A program made the translations under genes and the position numbers. A stretch of DNA of 15,995 bases, from NCBI GenBank assembly GCA_947177845.1, contig CAMWVZ010000012.1, positions 1 through 15,995 on the forward strand, written 5' to 3'. The notes under the pieces are model-generated. The model was not told where the DNA came from, ran no database searches, and was given only the letters and a program-made list of their open reading frames with translations. Source of the stretch: an uncultured Bacteroidales bacterium (GTDB lineage Bacteria > Bacteroidota > Bacteroidia > Bacteroidales > P3). Shown here in pieces: positions 5,967-13,467 of this stretch (positions within the stretch are counted from its first letter, which is position 1; each line of letters opens with the position of its first letter).

Positions 5967-6035
5967 AAAAAAGTCTGTCGGATGGGCGGTGTGAGTCCTA
6001 AATGGAGGGGCTTGGGGATATTTCTCGCCGTGGTG

Positions 6036-6067
6036 TTTGTTAATTTTCTGCAAAGAAACTACTTTTG
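6036..6067 (+). promoter_or_regulatory. Consensus promoter for butyrate kinase operon
   Basis: TTTG at 6036-6039 and TACTTTTG at 6060-6067, 20 bases apart, match the Bacteroidota promoter consensus exactly. Transcription would start near 6072, giving a leader of about 100 bases before the ATG at 6172. The end of the leader is AT-rich (AACGAATTAAACC to AAAATTACCC), the usual ribosome-loading sequence type in this phylum where a Shine-Dalgarno site is lacking. Confidence 0.7.
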
Positions 6068-6171
6068 CAAGTTTGGCTTTGTGGGCCTGACGGCTTTAGG
6101 GTCGGGCGGGTTCCGTGGCCTTGCATTTAAAACGAATTAAACCAGTATTAACCTAAAATAAAATTACCCTT

Positions 6172-7254
6172 ATGGCATCCATTAAGGTTTTGACCGTGAA
6201 CCCCGGTTCCACATCCACCAAAATTGCTGTTTTTGTGGACGAACAGAATGTTTTTCAGAAGAACATCAAGCACAGTGCGGAAGAATTGGCTCCGTTTGAA
6301 AAGATTTCCGACCAGTTCGGTTTTCGTCGTGATATGATTCTGAATGTGTTGAAGGATGAAGCCAAGATGGATATCACCGAATTCGACTATATCGTGGGTC
6401 GCGGCGGTTTGATAAAGCCTGTTGAATCGGGTATTTATGAGGTGAACGAGGCCTTGAAGCAGGACTTGATTGCCGGTGTTTCGGGGCAGCATGCCAGCAA
6501 CTTGGGCGGTTTGATTGCCGCCGATTTGGCCAAGATGACGAACGGAAAGGCCAAGGCCTATATCGCCGACCCTGTGGTGGTGGACGAGTTGGATGAGTTG
6601 GCGCGTTTGAGCGGTCACCCCGCTTTCCCGAAGATTTCCATTTTCCACGCCTTGAATCAGAAGGCTATCGCCCGTACCTACGCCAAGGAACACGGCAAGA
6701 AATACGAAGACTTGAACCTTATCGTGGTGCATTTGGGCGGCGGCATCAGCGTGGGTGCGCACAGCAAGGGTAGGGTAATCGACGTGGAGAACTGTCTGGA
6801 CGGAAACGGGCCTTTCTCGCCCGAGCGCACGGGCAGCCTTCCGGTGCGTGCGTTGGTGGACGCTTGCTTCAGCGGCAAGTACACGCAGGCGCAGTTGCAC
6901 AAGATGATTTGCGGACAGGGCGGTTTCGTGGCCTATTTGGGAACCAACGATGCCTATGAGGTGGAACAGCGTGTAAAGGCCGGCGACAAGAAGGCGGCTT
7001 TGGTGGAACAGGCTATGATTTATCAGATTGCCAAGGAAGTGGGCGGTGAAGCCACCGTGTTGAAAGGTCAGGTGGACGCCATTCTGGTGACCGGCGGTAT
7101 CGCCCGCGGCAAGGATTTCGTGGAAGACCTCAAGAAACGTATCGCCTTTATCGCTCCCGTGTTCGTTTATCCGGGCGAAGACGAGATGAAGGCGTTGGCG
7201 ATGAACGCCTATATGTTGCATAGGGGCGAAATCGAAGTGAAGAAATATATGTAG
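6172..7254 (+). CDS. buk: Butyrate kinase (acetokinase family)
   Basis: Cytoplasmic enzyme that makes ATP from butyryl phosphate and ADP (or the reverse), also able in several family members to use isobutyryl or other branched acyl phosphates. At 360 residues it is of normal length. Family motifs are intact: NPGSTSTK (10-17) as the phosphate-binding start, GRGGLIKPVESGIYEVNE (76-93), FHALNQKAIAR (158-168), VHLGGGISVGAHSKGRVID (186-204), the segment GPFSPERTGSLP (213-224) and the nucleotide-binding VTGGIARG (306-313). The ATG at 6172 gives the expected N-terminus MASIKVLTVNPGSTS. The acyl-CoA ligase follows 18 bases downstream, so the two are probably one transcript. A phosphate butyryltransferase (ptb), the usual partner, is not next to it. 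Which acyl phosphate it uses cannot be told from sequence. Confidence 0.93.
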   Translation: MASIKVLTVNPGSTSTKIAVFVDEQNVFQKNIKHSAEELAPFEKISDQFGFRRDMILNVLKDEAKMDITEFDYIVGRGGLIKPVESGIYEVNEALKQDLIAGVSGQHASNLGGLIAADLAKMTNGKAKAYIADPVVVDELDELARLSGHPAFPKISIFHALNQKAIARTYAKEHGKKYEDLNLIVVHLGGGISVGAHSKGRVIDVENCLDGNGPFSPERTGSLPVRALVDACFSGKYTQAQLHKMICGQGGFVAYLGTNDAYEVEQRVKAGDKKAALVEQAMIYQIAKEVGGEATVLKGQVDAILVTGGIARGKDFVEDLKKRIAFIAPVFVYPGEDEMKALAMNAYMLHRGEIEVKKYM

Positions 7255-7272
7255 GATTGTAAGCAGCAGAGT

Positions 7273-9330
7273 ATGATAGCCGAACAGTTATTCAAACCGA
7301 AATCGATTGTGGTGGTGGGGGCGTCGGACGACACTTCCAAACCCGGTGGAAAAATCGTGAAACATATTGTGGAAGGCGGGTTCGAAGGGCCTGTCTATAC
7401 CGTCAATCCCAAGGCCGACACCATTCAGGGATTGCCGTGCTACCGCAATGTGCGCGATTTGCCGCAGGTAGATTTAGCGGTGATTGCTGTGGCCGCCAAG
7501 TTTGCGCCCGAAGCGGTGCAGGTGTTGACCGAAGAGAAGAACACCAAGGCGGTGGTTATCATTTCGGCGGGTTTCGGCGAAGAAGGGCATGAAGGCAAGG
7601 TGCTGGAAGACAAGATTGTGCAGTATTGCAACAAGGCGGGTGCCGCCCTGATAGGCCCCAACTGCACCGGTATGCTCACCAAGCATCACCACAGCATCTT
7701 TTCCACGCCTATTCCCGAATACGACCCGCAGGGCTGCGACTTCATCACCGGCAGCGGGGCTACGGGCGTGTTCATCCTCGAATCGGCGATACCGGCGGGG
7801 CTGCGCTTCGCCAACATCTTCGCCGTGGGCAACTCCGCGCAGTTGGGCGTGGAGGAGATTTTGGAACACTTGGACGAAACCTTCGACCCCGAGACGAGTT
7901 CGCACGTCAAGCTGCTGTATATCGAAAATATCCGCAATCCGCAGAAACTGCTCAAGCACGCCCGCTCGCTCATCAACAAGGGCTGCCGTATCGCGGCGGT
8001 GAAAGCCGGTTCTTCCGAAGCCGGAAGCCGCGCCGCCTCCTCGCATACGGGGGCTTTGGCCTCTTCGGACGTGGCGGTGGACGCCCTTTTCCGCAAGGCG
8101 GGCATCGTGCGTTGCTATGGCCGTCAGGATTTGATGACGGTGGCTTCCATTTTCCAACTGCCCGAGCTGAAAGGCAAGAACATCGCCATCATCACCCATG
8201 CCGGCGGGCCGGCGGTGATGCTTACCGACGCGCTTTCCAAAGCCGGTCTGAATATTCCCAAGATTGCCCCCGAAAAGGCGCAGAGCCTCAAGGAAAAGCT
8301 TTTCCCCGGCTCCTCGGTGGCCAATCCCATCGACTTCCTCGCTACGGGAACGGCCGAACACCTCGGCCTTATCATCGATGCCTGCAACAACGACTTCGAC
8401 GAAATAGACGCCATGGTGGTGATTTTCGGCACGCCCGGCTTGGTGCGCATCTTCGATGTGTACCGCTTGCTGGACGAAAAGATGAAGACCTCCAAGAAGC
8501 CCATTTATCCCGTGCTTCCCGCCGTGGTTACGGCCAAGGAGGAGATTGATGAATTCTTGGGCAAGAACCATGTGAATTTCGCCGACGAGGTGATTTTCGG
8601 CTCCGCCTTGGGACGTGTCTATTATACGCCCAAGCCCGAAGACGACCGCATCAGCCTCGACGGGGTGGACAAGGCCGCTATCCGCCAGGTGATAGAACAG
8701 AATCCCGACGGCTATCTCGCTCCCGACCAAATACAGATTCTCTTGGATTCCTGCGGCGTTCCCCGTGCCGGAGAAGCGGTGGTGACCACGGCCGAAGACG
8801 CGGTTTCTTCCGCCGAAAAGTTGGGTTATCCCTTGGTGATGAAGGTGGTGGGCCCCGTGCATAAGTCGGATGTGGGCGGCGTGGTGCTCAATGTGAAGGA
8901 TGCCGCCACGGTTCGTGCCGAGTTCGAGCGTATGATTAAAATTAAGGATACCACGGCCATTCTGATGCAGCCCATGCTTTCGGGTATGGAAATCTTTGCC
9001 GGCGTGAAGTACGAACCCAAGTTCGGCCATATGATTCTGTGCGGCTTGGGCGGTATCTTCATCGAGGTGCTCAAAGACGTCAAGTCGGGATTGGCGCCCA
9101 TTACCGCGGCCACGGCCAAGACCATGATAGAAGGTCTGAAAGGCTACAAGATGCTGCAAGGCGTGCGTGGACAGGAGGGTGTGAACATCGAGGCTTTCGC
9201 CAAGGTGGTGGAATCGCTTTCCAAATTGGTGGCGGTGGCTCCCGAAATTCAGGAAATGGATATCAACCCGCTTTTGGGCAATGCCAAAGGCGTGGTGGCG
9301 GTGGATGCCCGTATCCGTATCGAGAAATAA
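7273..9330 (+). CDS. Fused ADP-forming acyl-CoA ligase (acetate--CoA ligase type)
   Basis: A 685-residue cytoplasmic enzyme of the NDP-forming acyl-CoA synthetase family, which converts acyl-CoA, ADP and phosphate to the free acid, ATP and CoA through a phosphohistidine. The alpha part comes first: the CoA-binding Rossmann domain (VVVGASDDTSKPGGKIV, 13-29, and IGPNCTGM, 127-134), then the succinyl-CoA-ligase-like domains with the phosphorylated His258 in SSHTGALAS, and the loop THAGGPAV. The beta part is an ATP-grasp domain at about 470-685 (GYPLVMKVVGPVHKSDVGG, 518-536; ILCGLGGIFIEVLKD, 588-602; MDINPLLGN, 662-670). Alpha-beta fusion in one chain is a common arrangement. It sits 18 bases after butyrate kinase and 11 bases before a membrane-protein gene, suggesting shared control and a role in energy-yielding release of short-chain acids. 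It could serve acetate, propionate or branched-chain acids; the substrate is not readable. Confidence 0.9.
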   Translation: MIAEQLFKPKSIVVVGASDDTSKPGGKIVKHIVEGGFEGPVYTVNPKADTIQGLPCYRNVRDLPQVDLAVIAVAAKFAPEAVQVLTEEKNTKAVVIISAGFGEEGHEGKVLEDKIVQYCNKAGAALIGPNCTGMLTKHHHSIFSTPIPEYDPQGCDFITGSGATGVFILESAIPAGLRFANIFAVGNSAQLGVEEILEHLDETFDPETSSHVKLLYIENIRNPQKLLKHARSLINKGCRIAAVKAGSSEAGSRAASSHTGALASSDVAVDALFRKAGIVRCYGRQDLMTVASIFQLPELKGKNIAIITHAGGPAVMLTDALSKAGLNIPKIAPEKAQSLKEKLFPGSSVANPIDFLATGTAEHLGLIIDACNNDFDEIDAMVVIFGTPGLVRIFDVYRLLDEKMKTSKKPIYPVLPAVVTAKEEIDEFLGKNHVNFADEVIFGSALGRVYYTPKPEDDRISLDGVDKAAIRQVIEQNPDGYLAPDQIQILLDSCGVPRAGEAVVTTAEDAVSSAEKLGYPLVMKVVGPVHKSDVGGVVLNVKDAATVRAEFERMIKIKDTTAILMQPMLSGMEIFAGVKYEPKFGHMILCGLGGIFIEVLKDVKSGLAPITAATAKTMIEGLKGYKMLQGVRGQEGVNIEAFAKVVESLSKLVAVAPEIQEMDINPLLGNAKGVVAVDARIRIEK

Positions 9331-9340
9331 AACTACAACG

Positions 9341-10036
9341 ATGAAGCGTTTTGCCGGCGATGCCGTGGTGGGGCTGATATTTTTGGCCCTCTTTCTGCCT
9401 TTTTTCCTTTGCGAACCCCTCTATGCCGGCTACAAAAGTTTCAACGCCGCCCACGCAGTCTTGGCGGGAGGCATCAAATTCGCCGTCCTGTCTACCTTGG
9501 GCGAGATTATTGCGTTGCGTATCCGCACAAAAGGTTATGATTTAAAGGGTTTCGGCGTGTTGCCGCGTATGCTCGTATGGTTTTTCCTGGGTGCGTGGAT
9601 TGTGATGGCGATGCGGATTTTCGGGAAAGGCGCTCCCGTGTTGGCCGATTATATCCTCAACACCGACGGCAAGGTAACGGCGGCCATGACTGCCGGTCTT
9701 TCTTGGTATAAATTCATCGGAGCCTTCTTCATATCCCTCATGCAGAACACCGCTTTCGCGCCCGTTTTCATGACCCTGCACAAAATCACCGACACCCATA
9801 TCATGCAGGGCGGCGGCACGCTGGCCGGTTTCCTGAAACCTATCCATATGGGCGAAATCATGCAGGGAATAGATTGGAAACGGCAATGGTCTTTCGTGTT
9901 CAAGAAAACGATACCTTTCTTCTGGATTCCCGCGCATACCGTAACGTTCATGTTGCCGGGAGAATATCAGGTGCTTTTCGCCGCTTTCCTCGGCGTGGTG
10001 CTCGGCATCATCCTTGCCTTTGCCGCGCATAAATAA
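9341..10036 (+). CDS. Polytopic membrane protein of unknown function
   Basis: A 231-residue hydrophobic protein. Membrane segments are likely at about 8-26, 38-58, 72-92, 124-146 and 208-229; the last ends in a short AAHK tail. It lacks a clear signal peptide and any catalytic motif. Residues 134-150 (MQNTAFAPVFMTLHKIT) and 190-230 (TIPFFWIPAHTVTFMLPGEYQVLFAAFLG) have the layout of Mpv17/PMP22-type proteins, where a P-F-W-x-P helix pair recurs, but that likeness is weak and not enough for a name. The ATG at 9341 is chosen because the longer frame from 9281 overlaps the ligase gene and adds a non-membrane stretch. It starts 11 bases after the ligase stop, so it is probably the third gene of the butyrate kinase operon, and might carry an acid or anion across the membrane; this is inference. 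Its stop is eight bases from the converging miaA stop. Confidence 0.75.
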   Translation: MKRFAGDAVVGLIFLALFLPFFLCEPLYAGYKSFNAAHAVLAGGIKFAVLSTLGEIIALRIRTKGYDLKGFGVLPRMLVWFFLGAWIVMAMRIFGKGAPVLADYILNTDGKVTAAMTAGLSWYKFIGAFFISLMQNTAFAPVFMTLHKITDTHIMQGGGTLAGFLKPIHMGEIMQGIDWKRQWSFVFKKTIPFFWIPAHTVTFMLPGEYQVLFAAFLGVVLGIILAFAAHK

Positions 10037-10044
10037 GCCGCGCC

Positions 10045-10908
10045 CTATTCGGCCTCTATCCAAGACACGTTTTCCTGCGCGCGGAGCCATGTGAGCTGCC
10101 GTTTGGCGTAGCGGCGGGTGTGGGTCTTGATGTCGGTGACGGCTTGTTCCAGAGAGATTTTTCCGTCGAAATAGTCGAAGAGTTCGCGGTAGCCTACGGT
10201 TTGCAGGGCGTTCAGTTCGCGGTGCGGATAGAGCGCCTTGGCTTCTTCGAGCAAGCCGCTTTGCATCATGAGATCTACGCGGAGGTTGATGCGATGATAG
10301 AGTTCTTCCTTGGGACGGTTGAGCACATGGCGTTCGATAGCGAAAGGTCGCTTCTTGCGCGGGTTGGTGCGTAGCGAAGAATAGGGTTTGCCCGTTGTGA
10401 GGCAGACTTCCAAAGCCCGCCGCAACCGCACCGAATTCTGCAAGTCGATTTTTTCGTAGAAGACAGGGTCGAGTTCCTTGAGCCTTTCCTGCAGGTAGCC
10501 TATGCCTTTTTCCTGCAATAAATCCTTGAGTTCCTGCCGCAGGGCGGGGGAAGGGTCGGGCAGTTCGTCGATGCCGTTGCAGACCGCATTCACATACAAG
10601 CCCGAACCGCCCGCCATAACCACCGTGTCGTAACGCGCGAAAAGCCGCTCCAACAACGCCAAGGCTTCTTCTTCGTAGCGCGAGACACTATAATATTCCT
10701 CCACGCTCTTGCAGGCGATGAAATGATGCGGCACCTCGGCCAATTCCGCTTCGGAGGGCCGCGCCACGCCTATATTGAGTTCGCGGTAGAACTGACGGGA
10801 GTCGGCGCTCACGATTTCCGTGCCGTAGCGCTTCGCCCACTGTATAGCCAGGGCGGTCTTGCCCACCGCCGTGGGCCCTTCCAGCACTTTGAGCACCTTA
10901 TCGGCCAT
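10045..10908 (-). CDS. miaA: tRNA dimethylallyltransferase
   Basis: Transfers a dimethylallyl group to the N6 of A37 in tRNAs that read U-starting codons. At 287 residues it is slightly short for the family but complete. The P-loop is GPTAVGKT (11-18), followed by the conserved SADSRQFYRELNIGVARPS (34-52) where D36 binds substrate, the VMAGGSGLYVNAV segment (96-108), and the C-terminal tRNA-binding features NALQTVGYRELFDYF (233-247) and RRYAKRQLTWLR (265-276). It starts inside the last 11 bases of cca on the same strand, so the pair is translated as a coupled operon. The ATG at 10908 puts the P-loop at the normal distance from the N-terminus. Confidence 0.95.
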   Translation of the reverse strand: MADKVLKVLEGPTAVGKTALAIQWAKRYGTEIVSADSRQFYRELNIGVARPSEAELAEVPHHFIACKSVEEYYSVSRYEEEALALLERLFARYDTVVMAGGSGLYVNAVCNGIDELPDPSPALRQELKDLLQEKGIGYLQERLKELDPVFYEKIDLQNSVRLRRALEVCLTTGKPYSSLRTNPRKKRPFAIERHVLNRPKEELYHRINLRVDLMMQSGLLEEAKALYPHRELNALQTVGYRELFDYFDGKISLEQAVTDIKTHTRRYAKRQLTWLRAQENVSWIEAE

Positions 10909-12355
10909 CGTCTTTCCTCCGTTTTTCAGGGGCGGGTTCCTTCAATCCCAATTCCTTCGCCACTTCCCGTATCAAAGCCCAGTTTTCCTCCACCGTATTG
11001 GCGATGTCGCCGTTGAGTACCGCATCCTTCACCCTCGTCTTGATGACGCCGATTTCCTTGCAGGGCGGCAGACCGTAATGCTCCATGATGTCGGTGCCCG
11101 ACACCACCGGCTGCAAGTTGCGGATGTAGTCCTTCTCGGCCAATTCCCTCAACTTGTTTTCCACAATGACGAAATTGTTTTTGTAACGCGCCACCTTCTC
11201 GCGGTTCTTGGATGTGATGTCGGCACGCCCCAACGTCATGAGCGCGTCGATGTCCTCGCCCGCCTCGAAAGCCAGCCGCCGCACCGCCGAATCGGTCACG
11301 ATGTCTTCGGCTAAAATAATGGGACGCAGATGCAGTTCCACCATTTTGCGGACAAAACGCATGTGTTCGTCCAAGGGCAGTTTGAATCGGCGGAAAATAT
11401 CGGGCACCATTTTGCCGCCCACGAATTCGTGGCTGTGGAACGTCCAGCCGCGCACGGCATCGAAACGCTTGGTGCGGGGCTTGGCGATGTCGTGCAGGAG
11501 CGCCGCCCACCGCAGCCACAAATCGCCGTGCGCGTAGGCCACGTGGTCGAGCACTTCCAAGGTGTGTTCGAAATTGTCTTTGTGCGACTTGCCCTTTATG
11601 GTCTCCACGCCTTTGAGCGCGAGCATTTCGGGAAAGAACAGCCCCAGCAGACCGGCGGCGTCGAGCAGGCGCAAGCCGTAGGAAGGTTGGGGAGAGAGCA
11701 GAATCTTGTTGAATTCCTCGGTGATGCGTTCCGCCGACAAGGTTTTGATTTGCGCGGCGTTGCGCATGATAGCCTCGAAGGTGTCCGGCTCGATGTCGAA
11801 ATATAATTGCGAGGCAAAACGCACGGCCCGCAACATGCGCAAGGGGTCTTCCTCGAAACTTTGGTCGGGGTCGCGGTGCGAGCGCACGCTGTGTGCCTCC
11901 AAATCCTCCAGTCCTCGGAACGGGTCGAGCAGTTCCCCGAAATTCCTGTCTGAGAGCGAAAGCGCCATGGCGTTGATGCTGAAGTCGCGGCGATGCTGGT
12001 CGTCTTGCAGGGTGCCTTCCGATACCTGCGGTTTGCGCGAGCCGGGCGTATAGGTTTCCTTGCGCGCGCCCACGAATTCGATTTCCATGCCGTCGTATTC
12101 GAATTTGCAGGTGCCGAATTGCTCGAATACCGCAAGATGCGGAGCCTCGCCGCCCTGCGAGGCGATTTCGGCACACACTTTGCGGGCAAAATCCACACCG
12201 TTGCCCAACACCACGCAATCGATATCGGAAGAGGGTCGGCGCAGTAGCAAATCACGGACATAACCGCCTACTACATAAACTTCTTCGTGCGTCTCTCCGG
12301 CTGTTTTCCGAATTATCCCGAACACGGGGGCGTTTAATTTTTCTTTCAGGTTCAT
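10898..12355 (-). CDS. cca: CCA tRNA nucleotidyltransferase with HD domain
   Basis: Class II CCA-adding enzyme, which builds or repairs the CCA end of tRNA without a template. The 485 residues are in order: nucleotidyltransferase head with GGYVRD (30-35) and the metal pair D44-x-D46, EIEFVGARKETY (91-102), RRDFSINAMAL (122-132), the neck with SFEEDPLRMLRAVRFASQL (166-184), and then an HD-type domain with FEHTLEVLDHV (262-272) and LLHDIAKP (286-293). H288-D289 keep the metal-binding pair, so phosphohydrolase activity on tRNA ends or 2',3'-cyclic products is possible. The tail (after 470) is charged and variable. The start at 12355 gives the usual N-terminus, MNLKEKL. Overlap with miaA by 11 bases ties the two tRNA-maturation steps together. 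It diverges from mreB across an 89-base gap. Confidence 0.94.
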   Translation of the reverse strand: MNLKEKLNAPVFGIIRKTAGETHEEVYVVGGYVRDLLLRRPSSDIDCVVLGNGVDFARKVCAEIASQGGEAPHLAVFEQFGTCKFEYDGMEIEFVGARKETYTPGSRKPQVSEGTLQDDQHRRDFSINAMALSLSDRNFGELLDPFRGLEDLEAHSVRSHRDPDQSFEEDPLRMLRAVRFASQLYFDIEPDTFEAIMRNAAQIKTLSAERITEEFNKILLSPQPSYGLRLLDAAGLLGLFFPEMLALKGVETIKGKSHKDNFEHTLEVLDHVAYAHGDLWLRWAALLHDIAKPRTKRFDAVRGWTFHSHEFVGGKMVPDIFRRFKLPLDEHMRFVRKMVELHLRPIILAEDIVTDSAVRRLAFEAGEDIDALMTLGRADITSKNREKVARYKNNFVIVENKLRELAEKDYIRNLQPVVSGTDIMEHYGLPPCKEIGVIKTRVKDAVLNGDIANTVEENWALIREVAKELGLKEPAPEKRRKDDGR

Positions 12356-12387
12356 GCCACTACATTAAGTTTTCTTTCGCTCGAACA

Positions 12388-12418
12388 TTGCAAAAAAAAG
12401 AATAAAATTTTAATTTTG
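12388..12418 (+). promoter_or_regulatory. Consensus promoter for mreBCD
   Basis: TTG at 12388-12390 and TAATTTTG at 12411-12418, 20 bases apart, match the Bacteroidota consensus exactly. Transcription should begin near 12424, leaving a leader of about 20 bases before the ATG at 12445. The upstream box lies in the palindrome TTGCAA (12388-12393), so a minus-strand box for cca overlaps it. Confidence 0.7.
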
Positions 12419-12444
12419 ACGCGCATTTTTAGAAAGATACACCT

Positions 12445-13467
12445 ATGGGGCTTTTTTCATTCATGAACAGAGATATCGCCATTGACCTCGGAACGGCCAA
12501 TACGATAATCATATACAACGACAAAGTGGTGGTCGACGAACCGTCTATCATCGCTATCGACCGCAATACGGACAAGGTTTTGGCCGTGGGTAAGGAAGCC
12601 ATGATGATGCAGGGCAAGACGCCCGACCACATCAAGACCATCCGTCCCATGAAAGACGGCGTGATTGCCGACTTTCAGGCCACCGAAAGCCTGATGCGCG
12701 AATTGATCAAGAAAATTCCCGCGCCCAAGAGCGTTTTCTCGCCGGCCTTGAAAATGGTCATCTGCATTCCCTCCGGCATCACCGAAGTGGAGGAACGCGC
12801 CGTGCGCGACTCGGCCGAACAGGCGGGTGCAAGGGAAGTGAAACTGATTCACGAACCTATGGCTGCCGCTATCGGTATCGGCTTGAATGTGCTCGAACCT
12901 CACGGCAACATGGTGGTGGACGTGGGCGGCGGCACCAGCGAAATCGCCGTTATCGCGTTGGGCGGTATCGTAAGCAACAAATCCATTCGCGTGGCGGGCG
13001 ACGATTTCAATCAGGACATCAAGGAATACATGAGCAAGCGGCATAACATCAAAATCGGGGACTACACCGCCGAGCGCATCAAGATTGAGGTGGGTGCGGC
13101 CTTGCCCGAACTGGACAATCCGCCCGAGGATTTTGCCGTGCAGGGACGCGACGTGCTCACCGGCATTCCCAAGGAAATTGTGGTGAATTATGCCGAAATC
13201 GCACAGGCGCTCGACCGTTCGATTCTCAAGATCGAAGCGGCGGTGTTGAGTGCGTTGGAAATGACGCCTCCCGAACTTTCGGCCGATATTTTCAAGACCG
13301 GTATCTATCTGGCCGGTGGCGGGTCGTTGCTCCGGGGCTTGGACAAGCGTTTCGCGGCCAAGACCAAACTGCCCGTGCACCTTGCCGAAGATCCCTTGCG
13401 TGCCGTGGCGCGCGGCACCGGCATCGCCCTCAAGAACTACGACAAATTCACGTTCCTCATTAAGTGA
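12445..13467 (+). CDS. mreB: Rod shape-determining actin-like protein MreB
   Basis: Bacterial actin homologue that forms membrane-attached filaments guiding side-wall peptidoglycan synthesis. It has 340 residues, the normal size. Actin-fold motifs are present: phosphate-1 IDLGTANT (13-20), the FSPALKMVICIPS core strand (98-110), ERAVRDSAEQAGAREV (117-132), HEPMAAAIG (136-144), phosphate-2 DVGGGTSEIAV (159-169) and the adenosine-binding LAGGGSLLRGLD (289-300). MGLFSF at the start is a likely amphipathic membrane-touching segment, which is why the ATG at 12445 is chosen over the in-frame ATG at 12463 (Met7). Its stop overlaps the start of mreC in a GTGA, and it has its own promoter. Confidence 0.96.
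   Translation: MGLFSFMNRDIAIDLGTANTIIIYNDKVVVDEPSIIAIDRNTDKVLAVGKEAMMMQGKTPDHIKTIRPMKDGVIADFQATESLMRELIKKIPAPKSVFSPALKMVICIPSGITEVEERAVRDSAEQAGAREVKLIHEPMAAAIGIGLNVLEPHGNMVVDVGGGTSEIAVIALGGIVSNKSIRVAGDDFNQDIKEYMSKRHNIKIGDYTAERIKIEVGAALPELDNPPEDFAVQGRDVLTGIPKEIVVNYAEIAQALDRSILKIEAAVLSALEMTPPELSADIFKTGIYLAGGGSLLRGLDKRFAAKTKLPVHLAEDPLRAVARGTGIALKNYDKFTFLIK

Noticed and set aside
6148..7221. Long minus-strand open frame (357 codons) across butyrate kinase
   Set aside because: Same cause: an antisense shadow of a complete, conserved enzyme gene, with a His/Gln-rich unlikely translation.
7474..9159. Long minus-strand open frame (561 codons) across the acyl-CoA ligase gene
   Set aside because: It is an exact shadow of a conserved gene with strong third-position G/C bias; its translation is His/Gly/Arg-rich with no recognisable domain.
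10926..12218. Minus-strand frame of 430 codons inside cca, in another phase
   Set aside because: Arg/Gly/His-rich translation lying wholly inside the cca gene in another reading phase; cca itself is full length with all its motifs.
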